Shown: one piece after another, positions 8,839-18,086 of the stretch
Layout of the letters: each line of letters opens with the position of its first letter
Position numbering within the stretch: position 1 is the stretch's first letter
Origin: Methylotenera sp. L2L1
Lineage (GTDB): Bacteria > Pseudomonadota > Gammaproteobacteria > Burkholderiales > Methylophilaceae
Reading direction: 5' to 3'
Assembly (NCBI RefSeq): GCF_000744605.1
Contig: NZ_JQMG01000001.1
Location: 558,001-622,000 of the forward strand
Length of the DNA: 64,000 bases
Notes under the pieces: model-generated
Databases searched by the model: none
What the model saw: the letters and a program-made list of their open reading frames with translations, nothing else
What the model was told of the DNA's origin: nothing
Made by a program: the position numbers and the translations under genes

Positions 8839-11625
8839 ATGTCCAGCCTTAGCATTCTTCACCTTCGCTCTATTAAGACTAGGGTCACATTATTTACCAT
8901 CACAATTTTTGTGATTGGCATATGGCTACTTTCGTTTCTAAATATACAAAAACTATATGAAGATTTGGAAAAAGAGCTGGGTTATCAGCAGTCGTCTGTT
9001 GCGTCTTTATTAGCAAGCCAGATTAACGAAGAATTGAGTAGTCGCGTAGCACTTTTAAATAAAATTGCTGAAATAGCCGCTCAAAAATCACTAAGCAACC
9101 AAACCGAACTTCAAACATTATTAGAAAACCAGGTAGCAATTGAAAGCAACTTCAATGCTGGCGCATTCATCCTTGATGCAAATGGTATCGCTATTGCCTC
9201 AGTCCCTTTGTCAGTTGATAGAATTGGCGTTAGCTACATTAAGAGAGCGTTTGTTGTAGCTGCTCTGAAAAGAGGAGAGTCCAGCATATCCAAACCTGTG
9301 ATTGGCACTGTAATCAAAGAGCCACTATTTAATGTCGTGGTCCCGATTAAAAACAAAGACGGTAAAACAATAGGCGCTATTCTTGGCGTGACCACACTAG
9401 GAAAGCCAAATTTCTTAGATAAGATTTTCCAAAACAATTATGGCAAATCTGGATACTTACTGCTGGAAGATGCTAAAAACAGATTGGTGATTACAGGTAC
9501 CGATAAGCGCCGTATTATGCAGCCACTACCCCAACATGGCGCTAATGCACTGACTGATCGACATGTAGCAGGCTTTGATGAAACCGATATCTCAATTAAC
9601 CCATTAGGTGTGGAAGTACTGATCACATCGAAAAGAGTACCCATCTCTGATTGGTTCATTGTTGCCGGATTACCTACGCATGAAGCTTTTTCTGCCATTA
9701 GAAAACTAAAAGTGCATATCTTTTTGATTGCAACTTTCATTACCTTTATTGCGGCAGGTTTAACTTGGTGGATGTTAAGGCGTGAACTTGCACCAATGTT
9801 CGCCACAGTGAAAAAATTAACTGCACTATCAAAATCAGGCGGCTCGCACAAACCATTACCGATTGAAACGCACAATGAAATTGGCGAACTGATTGAGAGC
9901 TTTAACAACCTATTGGAAGCTCTGGAGAAAAGAGAAGCTCACTTATCAATTTTATTAAAGACTATTCCAGACCTCATCTGGCTAAAAGATATAAACGGTG
10001 TGTATATTTCTTGCAACACCATGGTTGAGCGCTTTTTTGGTACGACAGAAGCCAATATTATCGGCAAAACTGATTATGACTTTGTTGATAAGGATCTCGC
10101 TGATTTTTTCCGAGATCATGACCGTAAAGCCATGATAGCTGGCAAAACTACCGTCAATGAAGAATGGCTTACCTTTGCTGACGGAGGTTACCATGGCCTG
10201 TTTGAAACAAAAAAAGCACCTTTGATTGATAGCAATGGTCACCTAATTGGCATCTTTGGAATTGCTCATGACATTACGGCGCGCAAGAATAATGAACTTA
10301 AACTACGCCTATTATCCACAGCCATTGAGCAAAGCCCTACCTCTGTTGCGATTACCAATCTTGAGTCTAAAATCGAATATGTAAACCCAACCTTTACAAA
10401 AGAGGCTGGTTACAACCCAGATGAAGTGATTGGGAAGAACCCTAGAATTTTACAATCAGGGCTCACCGATAAATCAGTTTATGATGACATGTGGTCTAAA
10501 CTGGCGCTAGGCCAAAACTGGACTGGTGAGTTTATTAACAAACGTAAAAATGGTGAAATTTATTACGAAGAAGCTTACATCTCACCAGTGCTTGATGATA
10601 GTGGCAAGACAACTCATTACGTCGCGCTAAAAGTAGACATTACAGAAAAGAAACAAGTACAGTCAGCACTTAAAAAATCAAATGAGCAGCTAAACAACCT
10701 ACTACAGTCAATGGCAGAAGGCGCCTACGGCGTTGATGTTGACGGAAATTGCACGTTTGTGAACAACTCGTTCCTGACAATCCTTGGCTTTCAGCATGCC
10801 GATGAAATTATCGGCAAGCACATACACACACTGATTCACCATTCGCACATTGATGGCAGTGACTACCCAGCTGATACGTGTAAGGTTTATTCTGCTTATA
10901 AAAATAATATAGAGATTCATTGTGCTGATGAAGTATTTTGGCGTAAGGATGGCCAAGCCATCAGCGTTGAATATTGGTCTCGTCCTATTTTTGAAGAAGG
11001 AGTGATGGTAGGTGCTATTGCCACGTTCATTGACATTACAGAACGTAAGAAAATGGAAGAAAAAATTCAACAGCTTGCGCTACATGACATGCTAACGGAC
11101 CTACCCAATCGCAGACTATTACTAGACCGTATGGACCAAATACTGATGGCAAGTAAGCGTAGCCATCTATACAGCGCATTGATTTACTTAGATTTAGATA
11201 ACTTTAAACCGCTGAATGATACGCTGGGACATGAAGCCGGCGACCAATTATTGATTGAAGTATCCAATCGTTTAAAAAATTGCGTGCGTGAAATGGACAC
11301 GGTGGCTCGCATGGGAGGCGATGAGTTTGTCGCGATTATTACAAAAATCAGTTCAAACCAAGTAAAAGCAAAATCTCAAGCAGCAATAGTTGCTGAAAAA
11401 ATTCGTTCAAGCTTATCTGAGCCTTATTACATCAAAGTAATCAATGATGAAAACAAGGAAACCATCGCAGTGCATCACTGCACAGCCAGCATAGGTGTTG
11501 TATTATTTTCAGGGGAAAACAATACGAGCAAAGAGGCACTCATTAAAATAGCTGACGGGGCCATGTATCAAGCTAAAGAGTCCTCTCGAAACAATGTAGT
11601 ATTTAGTGAAAATAATCAGTTATAG
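8839..11625 (+). CDS. CACHE-HAMP-PAS3-GGDEF diguanylate cyclase
   Basis: A 928-residue membrane-bound sensor. A first transmembrane helix (about residues 13-32) and a second (about residues 292-312) bracket a periplasmic dCACHE-like domain. HAMP (to about 365), three PAS regions (about 370-485, 490-610 and 615-750) and a C-terminal GGDEF domain follow. The catalytic motif is intact (MGGDEF at about residues 825-830). The inhibitory I-site RxxD (REMD) sits exactly five residues before it, so product-inhibited c-di-GMP synthesis is expected. There is no EAL domain. It opens a plus-strand cluster with another c-di-GMP protein at 13.5 kb. The ligand of the CACHE domain is unknown. Confidence 0.92.
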   Translation: MSSLSILHLRSIKTRVTLFTITIFVIGIWLLSFLNIQKLYEDLEKELGYQQSSVASLLASQINEELSSRVALLNKIAEIAAQKSLSNQTELQTLLENQVAIESNFNAGAFILDANGIAIASVPLSVDRIGVSYIKRAFVVAALKRGESSISKPVIGTVIKEPLFNVVVPIKNKDGKTIGAILGVTTLGKPNFLDKIFQNNYGKSGYLLLEDAKNRLVITGTDKRRIMQPLPQHGANALTDRHVAGFDETDISINPLGVEVLITSKRVPISDWFIVAGLPTHEAFSAIRKLKVHIFLIATFITFIAAGLTWWMLRRELAPMFATVKKLTALSKSGGSHKPLPIETHNEIGELIESFNNLLEALEKREAHLSILLKTIPDLIWLKDINGVYISCNTMVERFFGTTEANIIGKTDYDFVDKDLADFFRDHDRKAMIAGKTTVNEEWLTFADGGYHGLFETKKAPLIDSNGHLIGIFGIAHDITARKNNELKLRLLSTAIEQSPTSVAITNLESKIEYVNPTFTKEAGYNPDEVIGKNPRILQSGLTDKSVYDDMWSKLALGQNWTGEFINKRKNGEIYYEEAYISPVLDDSGKTTHYVALKVDITEKKQVQSALKKSNEQLNNLLQSMAEGAYGVDVDGNCTFVNNSFLTILGFQHADEIIGKHIHTLIHHSHIDGSDYPADTCKVYSAYKNNIEIHCADEVFWRKDGQAISVEYWSRPIFEEGVMVGAIATFIDITERKKMEEKIQQLALHDMLTDLPNRRLLLDRMDQILMASKRSHLYSALIYLDLDNFKPLNDTLGHEAGDQLLIEVSNRLKNCVREMDTVARMGGDEFVAIITKISSNQVKAKSQAAIVAEKIRSSLSEPYYIKVINDENKETIAVHHCTASIGVVLFSGENNTSKEALIKIADGAMYQAKESSRNNVVFSENNQL

Positions 11626-11861
11626 TGGACTGTGTTGCTATAGGTTTTTACTCATACTAATGATTAGATATCATCATTATCTCAATTTCCCGACATGAAT
11701 TGTCATGATATTGATAGACAAAATATATCAGTATCGGATATATTAAACTTATAGAAGACTTGCAAAATAATAACAAGGTTAATTTCGATTATGTTTATCA
11801 AAATCAAAACCCTAGTGTTAGTTAAGAGCTAGAAGCATCATATGCGCGCTTAAAATCAGCA

Positions 11862-12293
11862 ATGATCTTTAATAAAGCTCCTATCTTATCTATTTTGTTA
11901 TTGATTAACGGTAGCGTTGCGGCAAGTGACGAGGATATCGTTTTAGCTGTTAATCAGAATATTGCAGACAACCATATCTCACGCAGTTTTTCCCGTCAAA
12001 TATTCAGCATGAAAGCAAGACAATGGCCTGATGGCAGCCCAGTTGTTGTGTTTGTACTACCTGACAGAAGCGCACACCACCTCATTTTTGCAAAAGAAAT
12101 TTTAGAGACCTTTCCCTATAAACTCCGTTCTGCTTGGGACCGTCAGGTTTATTCCGGCACTGGACAAGCGCCTCGCGAAGTGGCCAATATAGATCAAATG
12201 ATGACCAATATTGCCAACACCCCAGGGGCGATTGGCTACCTACCAAAGGCTAAAATTGATGGTATCAAAATACGTATGGTTGAGGTGCGCTGA
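11862..12293 (+). CDS. Small exported PBP-like (PstS-type) protein
   Basis: A 143-residue protein with an N-terminal signal peptide (hydrophobic core ILSILLLINGSVAAS). The mature region resembles half of a phosphate-binding-type periplasmic protein (SFSRQIFSMKARQWPDGSPVVVFVLP, then TPGAIGYLPKAKIDG near the end; the latter is typical of PstS-like fold C-termini). It is much shorter than a complete PstS, so a ligand-binding role is uncertain. It ends two bases before the porin start and stands between two c-di-GMP genes, suggesting a sensory or uptake module. Confidence 0.65.
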   Translation: MIFNKAPILSILLLINGSVAASDEDIVLAVNQNIADNHISRSFSRQIFSMKARQWPDGSPVVVFVLPDRSAHHLIFAKEILETFPYKLRSAWDRQVYSGTGQAPREVANIDQMMTNIANTPGAIGYLPKAKIDGIKIRMVEVR

Positions 12294-12294
12294 T

Positions 12295-13482
12295 ATGTTA
12301 CGAATCTACGCTATTTGGATAGTGCTTATATTAGGCGCCATATGCTCAGCCCCTCTACGAGCCTTAGAGTTTGATAACGGCAAAGTACAAATTCACGGTT
12401 TTGCGACCCAAGGCATCGTGTCCACGACAGATAATAATTTTTATGGAGATAGCTCTAATAGCATCAGTTTCAACTTCCGTGAAATCGGCATCAACGCTTC
12501 ATATAGACCCAGACCCGATTTGCAGTTTTCTTCACAGGTCATTCAATTAGACGCAGGGAATGTCAACGAAAAAGGTTTATTACTGGATTACGCTTTAGTG
12601 GATTACACAGCATATGCGAGTGAAACCACTCAGTTCGGCGTCAGGTTAGGACGCGTCAAGAATCCGTTTGGTCTTTATACGCCTACGCGTGACGTTGCAT
12701 TTACACGCCCTAGCATTATATTGCCTCAATCTATTTACTTTGATAAAGCACGTAGCCTTGCACTTTCATCTGATGGGGTGGGCATCTATCTTAATCGCGA
12801 GGGCAGTTTAGGCGCCATCAATATTGATATGGTAGTAGGTAATGCCAACGTAGATAGAGGTAGTGAGGCGACATTTCTCAGAAAAGACGAACCGGGAAAG
12901 ATGGAGTCTGACAAACCTTCTCGCTTAATACGTATCATGTACATTACACCGGATGACCGCTTACGACTGGCCTTTAGTGCTGCGAATTTAGATCTTAAAT
13001 ATAACGCAAGGTCGCATGAGGCTGACCCAAATTTGTTTGAGCACTTAGATCCAAAAATTATTTCTGCACAGTACAGTAATGAAAAATGGGAGCTGACAGC
13101 AGAGTATTCACAAATGAAGTCATCCATTACAAGAAATTTTGCACCAAACTTTAGCAATGTGATTGAGGGGTATTATGTTCAGGGTAGTTATCAACTGACT
13201 CCTTCTTTGCAAGCAGTGGCCCGCTATGATGCTAGCTTTAATAACAAAAGTGATCGCGATGGTAAAAAGCTCTCGGCCGCAACAGGCTTGCCTGCACATA
13301 CGTTCTTTGCAAAAGACTGGATGCTTGGCCTACGTTATGATGTAACACCTACGTTTATGGTGAGGGGAGAGTGGCATCACATTGATGGAACGGGATGGCT
13401 ATCAACGCTGGACAACACAAATCCACGCGCCATGGAACGTAAGTGGGATATGCTGATGTTGATGGGTTCTTGGCGGTTTTGA
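12295..13482 (+). CDS. Outer-membrane porin-like beta-barrel protein
   Basis: The ATG at 12295, just after the previous stop, gives a 395-residue protein with a signal peptide ending near SAPLRALEF. The mature protein has alternating polar and hydrophobic strands, a conserved-looking GVRLGRVKNPFGLYTPTRD segment and a C-terminal strand ending in WRF, a terminal phenylalanine typical of outer-membrane barrels. The organisation resembles porins encoded beside PBP-like and GGDEF/EAL genes in other betaproteobacteria (from memory). Substrate unknown. A longer in-frame ORF from 12211 overlaps the upstream gene and lacks a signal peptide at its N-terminus, so it was rejected. Confidence 0.75.
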   Translation: MLRIYAIWIVLILGAICSAPLRALEFDNGKVQIHGFATQGIVSTTDNNFYGDSSNSISFNFREIGINASYRPRPDLQFSSQVIQLDAGNVNEKGLLLDYALVDYTAYASETTQFGVRLGRVKNPFGLYTPTRDVAFTRPSIILPQSIYFDKARSLALSSDGVGIYLNREGSLGAINIDMVVGNANVDRGSEATFLRKDEPGKMESDKPSRLIRIMYITPDDRLRLAFSAANLDLKYNARSHEADPNLFEHLDPKIISAQYSNEKWELTAEYSQMKSSITRNFAPNFSNVIEGYYVQGSYQLTPSLQAVARYDASFNNKSDRDGKKLSAATGLPAHTFFAKDWMLGLRYDVTPTFMVRGEWHHIDGTGWLSTLDNTNPRAMERKWDMLMLMGSWRF

Positions 13483-13512
13483 TATACTGTGCAGACTCAA
13501 GTGACTCATCAT

Positions 13513-16377
13513 ATGCGCTTTCTCAGTTTACGCTGGAAACTACTGCTTATTCTGTTTAGCGTTTCTGCAATCCTTAGTATTGCCAGCTCATATTACTTTC
13601 AACACCAACTCCTACTTCAATTTGAGCAGACTCGAAAAGAAGCGCAAATCAAGCATGCTAAGCAAATTAATGGCTTAATTAGCATGAATGTTGAGCGGGT
13701 TCGGCAGTTGGCTGCCACGCTACCAACTTTTATCAATATGAATCATGGGCTCATGAAATATGACAGCCCAGCTTTTTACCGTTATTTTGAAAGTTTCTGG
13801 TCAAGTTTCCAAATAGACATGGGCGTTGATAACGCCAAGCTCTATGCGCCTGATGGCCATGTGATAGCTACATGGGGTGACGAAGTACATAACAACTTAT
13901 CCTCGCATCAAGGATCATGGCAATCGGAATCATGGAAAAAAAACTGGGAAACCATTTTAAATAAAGAAGTTTCAAATGGATTAATTGAATGTGCCGATAC
14001 GTGCAGCATTTATGCATTTGCCCCAATATTGCAAAAAGGTGAAGTTGCCGGCGCATTTTCAATTGGGGCATCGCTGGCGGATGCTGTTTTATCATTTAAA
14101 AAAACATCTAATGCCGATTTGGCGATTGTTTTTGCATCGGACTCAAGCAACATTCAAAATCCCCTATGGGGAATGCGTGTTGCGGCAGCGTCCAGCCCAG
14201 AGCTTTTGATTCCACTCATTACACAGGTTGCAAACGTTTACTCATTCTCAGCGCTATCGAAAAAACCTGTACGTTACTCTGACGCAGACAATGTATATGA
14301 AATCAGTTTAGTTAAGCTTGATACTCCACATTGGACTGGCAACATGCAATTGATTGTAATCGAGAATATTGCAGATGATTTGGCGGTGGTAGAAAAGAAC
14401 AGCAAACAGGTGATGATATTCGCAATGGTTGCGGCGGTGCTGATACTCGCATTACTTTATGTGCTGCTGAGCATTCCACTAAAACGCTTGCGCAGAATTG
14501 CATCCTCCATTCCGCTCTTAGGGCAAGGAGCATTTCAAGCGTTACGCTCCAACATAAAACTACACCCTCACCGCTTAAAAGATGAAGTCGACATACTGGA
14601 TCAGTCTGCTATCGATTTATCTTATAAGCTCGAATCACTAGAACACGAAGTTATTGAAAAGAACCTTTCACTGAACAATCTTTTTAACGAAGTTTCAAAG
14701 GAAAAAGACTTTGCTACTAAGCTACTGAATCAAGCTGAAGCCATTATTGCCACAACCAGCATAGATGGACGTATTTTATCAATTAACCAGTTTGGAGTGA
14801 CGCTGACAGGGAAAAATACAGGCGACCTCATGTACAGTGATTTACCGAAAAGTGAGTTTTCAGCACTAAAAGGTAAATTAACCGAGGTTGCAAGCAGCAA
14901 GCTATATAGTTACGCCCATAAAACCGTATTAATTGCATCAGACCAAACATCGCGAAATATATCTTGGGGACATACCTGCCTTCAGGATGACATCAAAGGT
15001 GAAGCTATTCTTTTATCTGTGGGTATGGATATCACCGAACAAACAAAATCTCAGGAAGTGATTCATCATCTTGCAAACTATGATGTACTAACGAACCTAC
15101 CAAACAGACGCTTATTGATTGATAGACTGAAACATGCATTAAGTGCCAGCAACCGCAGCGGCCAGCATGGAGCGCTACTTTTTATTGACCTTGATAACTT
15201 CAAATCAATCAACGACACACTGGGGCATAAAGTAGGCGATGTATTGTTGCAAGAGGTGTCTAAAAGATTAATATCCTGCATCCGTGAAGGTGACACAGTA
15301 TCCCGTATTGGGAGCGATGAGTTTATTGTGGTGCTGGAAAATCTAAGCACTAAGGCTGTTGAATCCGCGGCACAGGTTGAGCGTATTGTTAGAAAAATTC
15401 AACAAAAGCTTAACCTGCCGTTTCAGCTACAAACACACTCGTACCAAAACTCGATAAGTGTGGGAATCTGCTTATTCAACGAGTTGGATAAAGATACGGA
15501 AGAGTTGCTAAAACAAGTAGATATCGCAATCAACCAAGCGAAGCGCAATGGTAACAACAGCATCTGCTTCTATGACCCGCAAATGCAGGAAAGGCTTACG
15601 GCTTATGTCACGCTTGAACGCGAACTTAATCAGGCGATCACCGCTAAGCAGTTCGTATTGTATTACCAGATTCAGGTTGATACTGCTGGCACACCCTTGG
15701 GTGCAGAGGTCTTAATCCGCTGGCAACACCCAAAGCGAGGCATGGTATCGCCTTATGAATTTATACCAATCGCAGAAGAAACTGGGCTGATCGTTCCTAT
15801 AGGAAAATGGGTGTTAGATAGCGCTTGTGCCCAGCTGAAAGTATGGAAGAAATCAGCGAAAACTAAGCATTTAACGCTATCAGTCAATGTCAGTGCCCAA
15901 CAGTTTCTGCAAGATAACTTTGTCGCGCAGGTAGCCTCGGCTGTGAAGAAAAATGCTATCGACCCTATGTTACTGAAATTAGAACTCACCGAAAGTATGC
16001 TGGTGAATGAGTTGGATAAAACGATTGCCACCATGCATGCTCTGCAAAAGATTGGTATCAAGTTTTCCTTAGATGACTTTGGAACTGGCTATTCATCTTT
16101 ACAATACTTGAAGCGCCTGCCGATTGATCAATTAAAAATTGACCAGTCTTTTGTGCATGAAATTACCAACAATATAAGCGACCAAGCGATTGTGCGCACC
16201 ATTATTGCAATGACGCATACCTTAAACCTGAATGTCATCGCCGAAGGGGTGGAGACAGAGGAGCAAAGGCAACTTCTATTGGATAATGGCTGCTATTGCT
16301 ATCAAGGCTACTTATTTGGTAGACCTCTGCCGATTGATGCGTTTGAGGCGCGACTGAAAGAATGCCTCACACGCTAA
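13513..16377 (+). CDS. Membrane sensor with degenerate GGDEF and EAL domains
   Basis: About 954 residues from the ATG at 13513 (MRFLSLRWKLLLILF); a GTG at 13489 is possible. Two membrane helices flank a periplasmic sensor region of about 280 residues, followed by a linker, a PAS-like domain, GGDEF and EAL. The GGDEF motif reads GSDEF (about residues 600-604), so cyclase activity is doubtful, yet the I-site REGD five residues before it is intact. The EAL motif reads EVL (about residue 732), and DDFGTGYSSL with the following catalytic Lys region (IDQLKIDQSFV) is present, so phosphodiesterase activity is likely. It probably opposes or senses the product of the upstream diguanylate cyclase. Confidence 0.9.
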   Translation: MRFLSLRWKLLLILFSVSAILSIASSYYFQHQLLLQFEQTRKEAQIKHAKQINGLISMNVERVRQLAATLPTFINMNHGLMKYDSPAFYRYFESFWSSFQIDMGVDNAKLYAPDGHVIATWGDEVHNNLSSHQGSWQSESWKKNWETILNKEVSNGLIECADTCSIYAFAPILQKGEVAGAFSIGASLADAVLSFKKTSNADLAIVFASDSSNIQNPLWGMRVAAASSPELLIPLITQVANVYSFSALSKKPVRYSDADNVYEISLVKLDTPHWTGNMQLIVIENIADDLAVVEKNSKQVMIFAMVAAVLILALLYVLLSIPLKRLRRIASSIPLLGQGAFQALRSNIKLHPHRLKDEVDILDQSAIDLSYKLESLEHEVIEKNLSLNNLFNEVSKEKDFATKLLNQAEAIIATTSIDGRILSINQFGVTLTGKNTGDLMYSDLPKSEFSALKGKLTEVASSKLYSYAHKTVLIASDQTSRNISWGHTCLQDDIKGEAILLSVGMDITEQTKSQEVIHHLANYDVLTNLPNRRLLIDRLKHALSASNRSGQHGALLFIDLDNFKSINDTLGHKVGDVLLQEVSKRLISCIREGDTVSRIGSDEFIVVLENLSTKAVESAAQVERIVRKIQQKLNLPFQLQTHSYQNSISVGICLFNELDKDTEELLKQVDIAINQAKRNGNNSICFYDPQMQERLTAYVTLERELNQAITAKQFVLYYQIQVDTAGTPLGAEVLIRWQHPKRGMVSPYEFIPIAEETGLIVPIGKWVLDSACAQLKVWKKSAKTKHLTLSVNVSAQQFLQDNFVAQVASAVKKNAIDPMLLKLELTESMLVNELDKTIATMHALQKIGIKFSLDDFGTGYSSLQYLKRLPIDQLKIDQSFVHEITNNISDQAIVRTIIAMTHTLNLNVIAEGVETEEQRQLLLDNGCYCYQGYLFGRPLPIDAFEARLKECLTR

Positions 16378-16581
16378 TACCCACTCGCCCTCATGGCAGC
16401 ACCTTCATGGCAATAACCTTTCCAAGCCATCGAAAAGTTGAACCGAAATTAATAGGTTGGTTGTGTCACCTTGCGCAAATACAATCAGATGATTGATAGG
16501 CACGCTGAACTAAGTAGTGATAAAGCTTTCTCAGTACTGTAAAACTTACTGATAGTAAAACTTGCTTATATAGGATATTAA

Positions 16582-17109
16582 ATGCGTCGTTGTTTATTTG
16601 TACTTAGTTTAACCTCTATGTCTTTTGCAGCCCATGTAAACGCCGCAGACATTTCAATCAAACCAGGGCTATGGGAAGTCACCACGACCTCTGACCTTTT
16701 AAATTTTGCGTCACAGATTCCAGCAGAGCAAATGAATAGCTTAAATGCGTTAGCCAAAGAGTATGGCTTCGATGTGCCGGAAATTAACAATGGTGCGGCA
16801 AAATCCACAACCTGCATTACTCAAGAGATGGCTCAACAAAAAATACTACCTGGCGCTGTTCAAAATCAGGCTGGATGCTCCGTTAAGAAAGTGACACAGA
16901 ATGGTAATTACTATCATATGGCATTTACATGTGCGAACACCGAACTAAATGGCAATGGCACTGCAGAAGGAAGTTTTACAAATGCCGAAACCTTTTCTGG
17001 CGTGACGCATTTTAGCGGGTCTATCCAGAACACCCCAGTGAATGAGCAAGCCAATGTGAATGGAAAATGGCTTGCTAACAGCTGTGAAAATACAAAAACA
17101 TCAAAATAA
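16582..17109 (+). CDS. DUF3617 family exported protein
   Basis: A 175-residue protein with a signal peptide (CLFVLSLTSMSFAAHVNAAD) followed directly by IKPGLWEVTTTSDL, the characteristic DUF3617 opening. The family pattern of two cysteine pairs is visible (TTCITQEM, AGCSVKK, FTCANTEL, ANSCENTK). It is likely periplasmic and disulfide-bonded. No function is established for the family. It stands alone between the c-di-GMP cluster and the chromate operon. Confidence 0.8.
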   Translation: MRRCLFVLSLTSMSFAAHVNAADISIKPGLWEVTTTSDLLNFASQIPAEQMNSLNALAKEYGFDVPEINNGAAKSTTCITQEMAQQKILPGAVQNQAGCSVKKVTQNGNYYHMAFTCANTELNGNGTAEGSFTNAETFSGVTHFSGSIQNTPVNEQANVNGKWLANSCENTKTSK

Positions 17110-17156
17110 TCGGGTTATCCAACAAAACAATCAGTCACGCTGATAGACAGTGACCG

Positions 17157-17252
17157 CTAAGCAAAAATGCCAGTGATATAGAACCCTATCAATATAGCCA
17201 CTAAGCCCCAGTTTAAGCACTCAATCAGCATATTCCACAACAGTCTACTCAT
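17157..17252 (-). CDS. Possible 31-residue single-pass membrane peptide
   Basis: A short frame starting ATG at 17250-17252 encodes MSRLLWNMLIECLNWGLVAI and a further 11 residues ending in GIFA before a TAG. A single hydrophobic helix spans about residues 12-29. A GAGGTG ribosome-binding sequence lies about six bases upstream of the start. It follows the broken DUF3147 gene on the same strand. I do not recognise it. Small membrane peptides of this size occur as regulators or type I toxins, but nothing here decides between these and chance. Confidence 0.4.
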   Translation of the reverse strand: MSRLLWNMLIECLNWGLVAILIGFYITGIFA

Positions 17253-17321
17253 GACACACCTCGCTTTACTTAATACATTTAACTTGTCATCAGTTTAGTT
17301 TCAAAATATTAAAGTGATATG

Positions 17322-17590
17322 TTAGAAATATGAAAGAAATGTGTCATTTGTGCTTAAGCAAACGTTTATTGTAGTTGGCAGGTGATGTTTTTTATGTAAA
17401 TTCTGATACCAAGCATGATTAGCAATCTTTTCCTGCGGCTGTTGCTCAACAAACAACCAGATGAGCGTTAGAGTCGTGACTAGTGGCAGCGCTGCTACAA
17501 ATCCTCCAAGCTTGTCACTACGTTTTGCTACCTCTGACACGAGAACAACGACACCAGCCGTTAGTAAGTATTAGTAACAATCCAAGACAT
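17322..17590 (-). pseudogene. DUF3147 family membrane protein, frameshifted and truncated
   Basis: In the minus frame to 17540 and upstream, the protein reads YLLTAGVVVLVSEVAKRSDK, then LGGFVAALPLVTTLTLIWLF and ends its recognisable part at EKIANHAWY, a strong DUF3147 N-terminal half as I remember the family. The expected start (MSWIVT, ATG at 17590) is in another frame and needs one extra base near 17571-17573 to join. After NHAWY the sequence loses resemblance to the family and stops at 17322. It therefore carries both a frameshift and loss of the C-terminal half. It follows chrB by about 34 bp and was probably the last gene of that operon. Confidence 0.7.
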
Positions 17591-17623
17591 ACATAGCCTA
17601 CCTTGCAATGATAATAATCAAGT

Positions 17624-18079
17624 CTAACTGGTCGGTGGCCAATTGTGAGACTCTTGTTGACAATCTTTACACCACGCATACAAAGCATCATACATAACCA
17701 TCCCATACTTAAGCATCTCATGGTCATCCGAGTAGCTTTTCGATAAACCTAGAGAAATTGCATACAACCCTGCTGATTGAGGTGTAAGGTCAAGATTAGA
17801 AGTGTCAGCCCCTCGTACAATCGCTGCAAGTTGTAGCAATGCAGGGTCATTCAGATTGTACTTCTTGAGGAAGGCATCAAAGCTGCAAAGTTCACCAACA
17901 TGGGAAAACTCAACATTGGGGATGTCATAAGGAGTCGCTCCTGTTACTTCTGCAACTTTAAGCACATCGCTGCTAGGTACATATAAAAACTCAGGTGCTT
18001 TGTCTATGAACTTTGCTATCAGCCAAGGGCAAGCAATACGGTCAATTTTTGGACGTTCACGTGTAACCCATTTCATCAC
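17624..18079 (-). CDS. ChrB C-terminal domain protein (chromate resistance)
   Basis: A 151-residue protein matching the C-terminal (chromate-sensing type) domain of ChrB: VTRERPKIDRIACPWLIAKF followed by IDKAPEFLYVP and a conserved cysteine and histidine region (EFSHVGELCSFDAFL). Full ChrB is about twice as long and has an N-terminal DNA-associated domain that is absent here. Stand-alone versions are known in chromate operons. It lies 7 bp downstream of the superoxide dismutase gene and is part of chrA-sod-chrB. A start one codon later is possible (MM). Confidence 0.82.
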   Translation of the reverse strand: MMKWVTRERPKIDRIACPWLIAKFIDKAPEFLYVPSSDVLKVAEVTGATPYDIPNVEFSHVGELCSFDAFLKKYNLNDPALLQLAAIVRGADTSNLDLTPQSAGLYAISLGLSKSYSDDHEMLKYGMVMYDALYAWCKDCQQESHNWPPTS

Positions 18080-18086
18080 TTAACTC

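Noticed and set aside
9438-9908. 156-residue minus-strand frame inside the diguanylate cyclase gene
   Set aside because: Antisense to a well-supported long gene, no recognisable domain, no ribosome-binding site of note.
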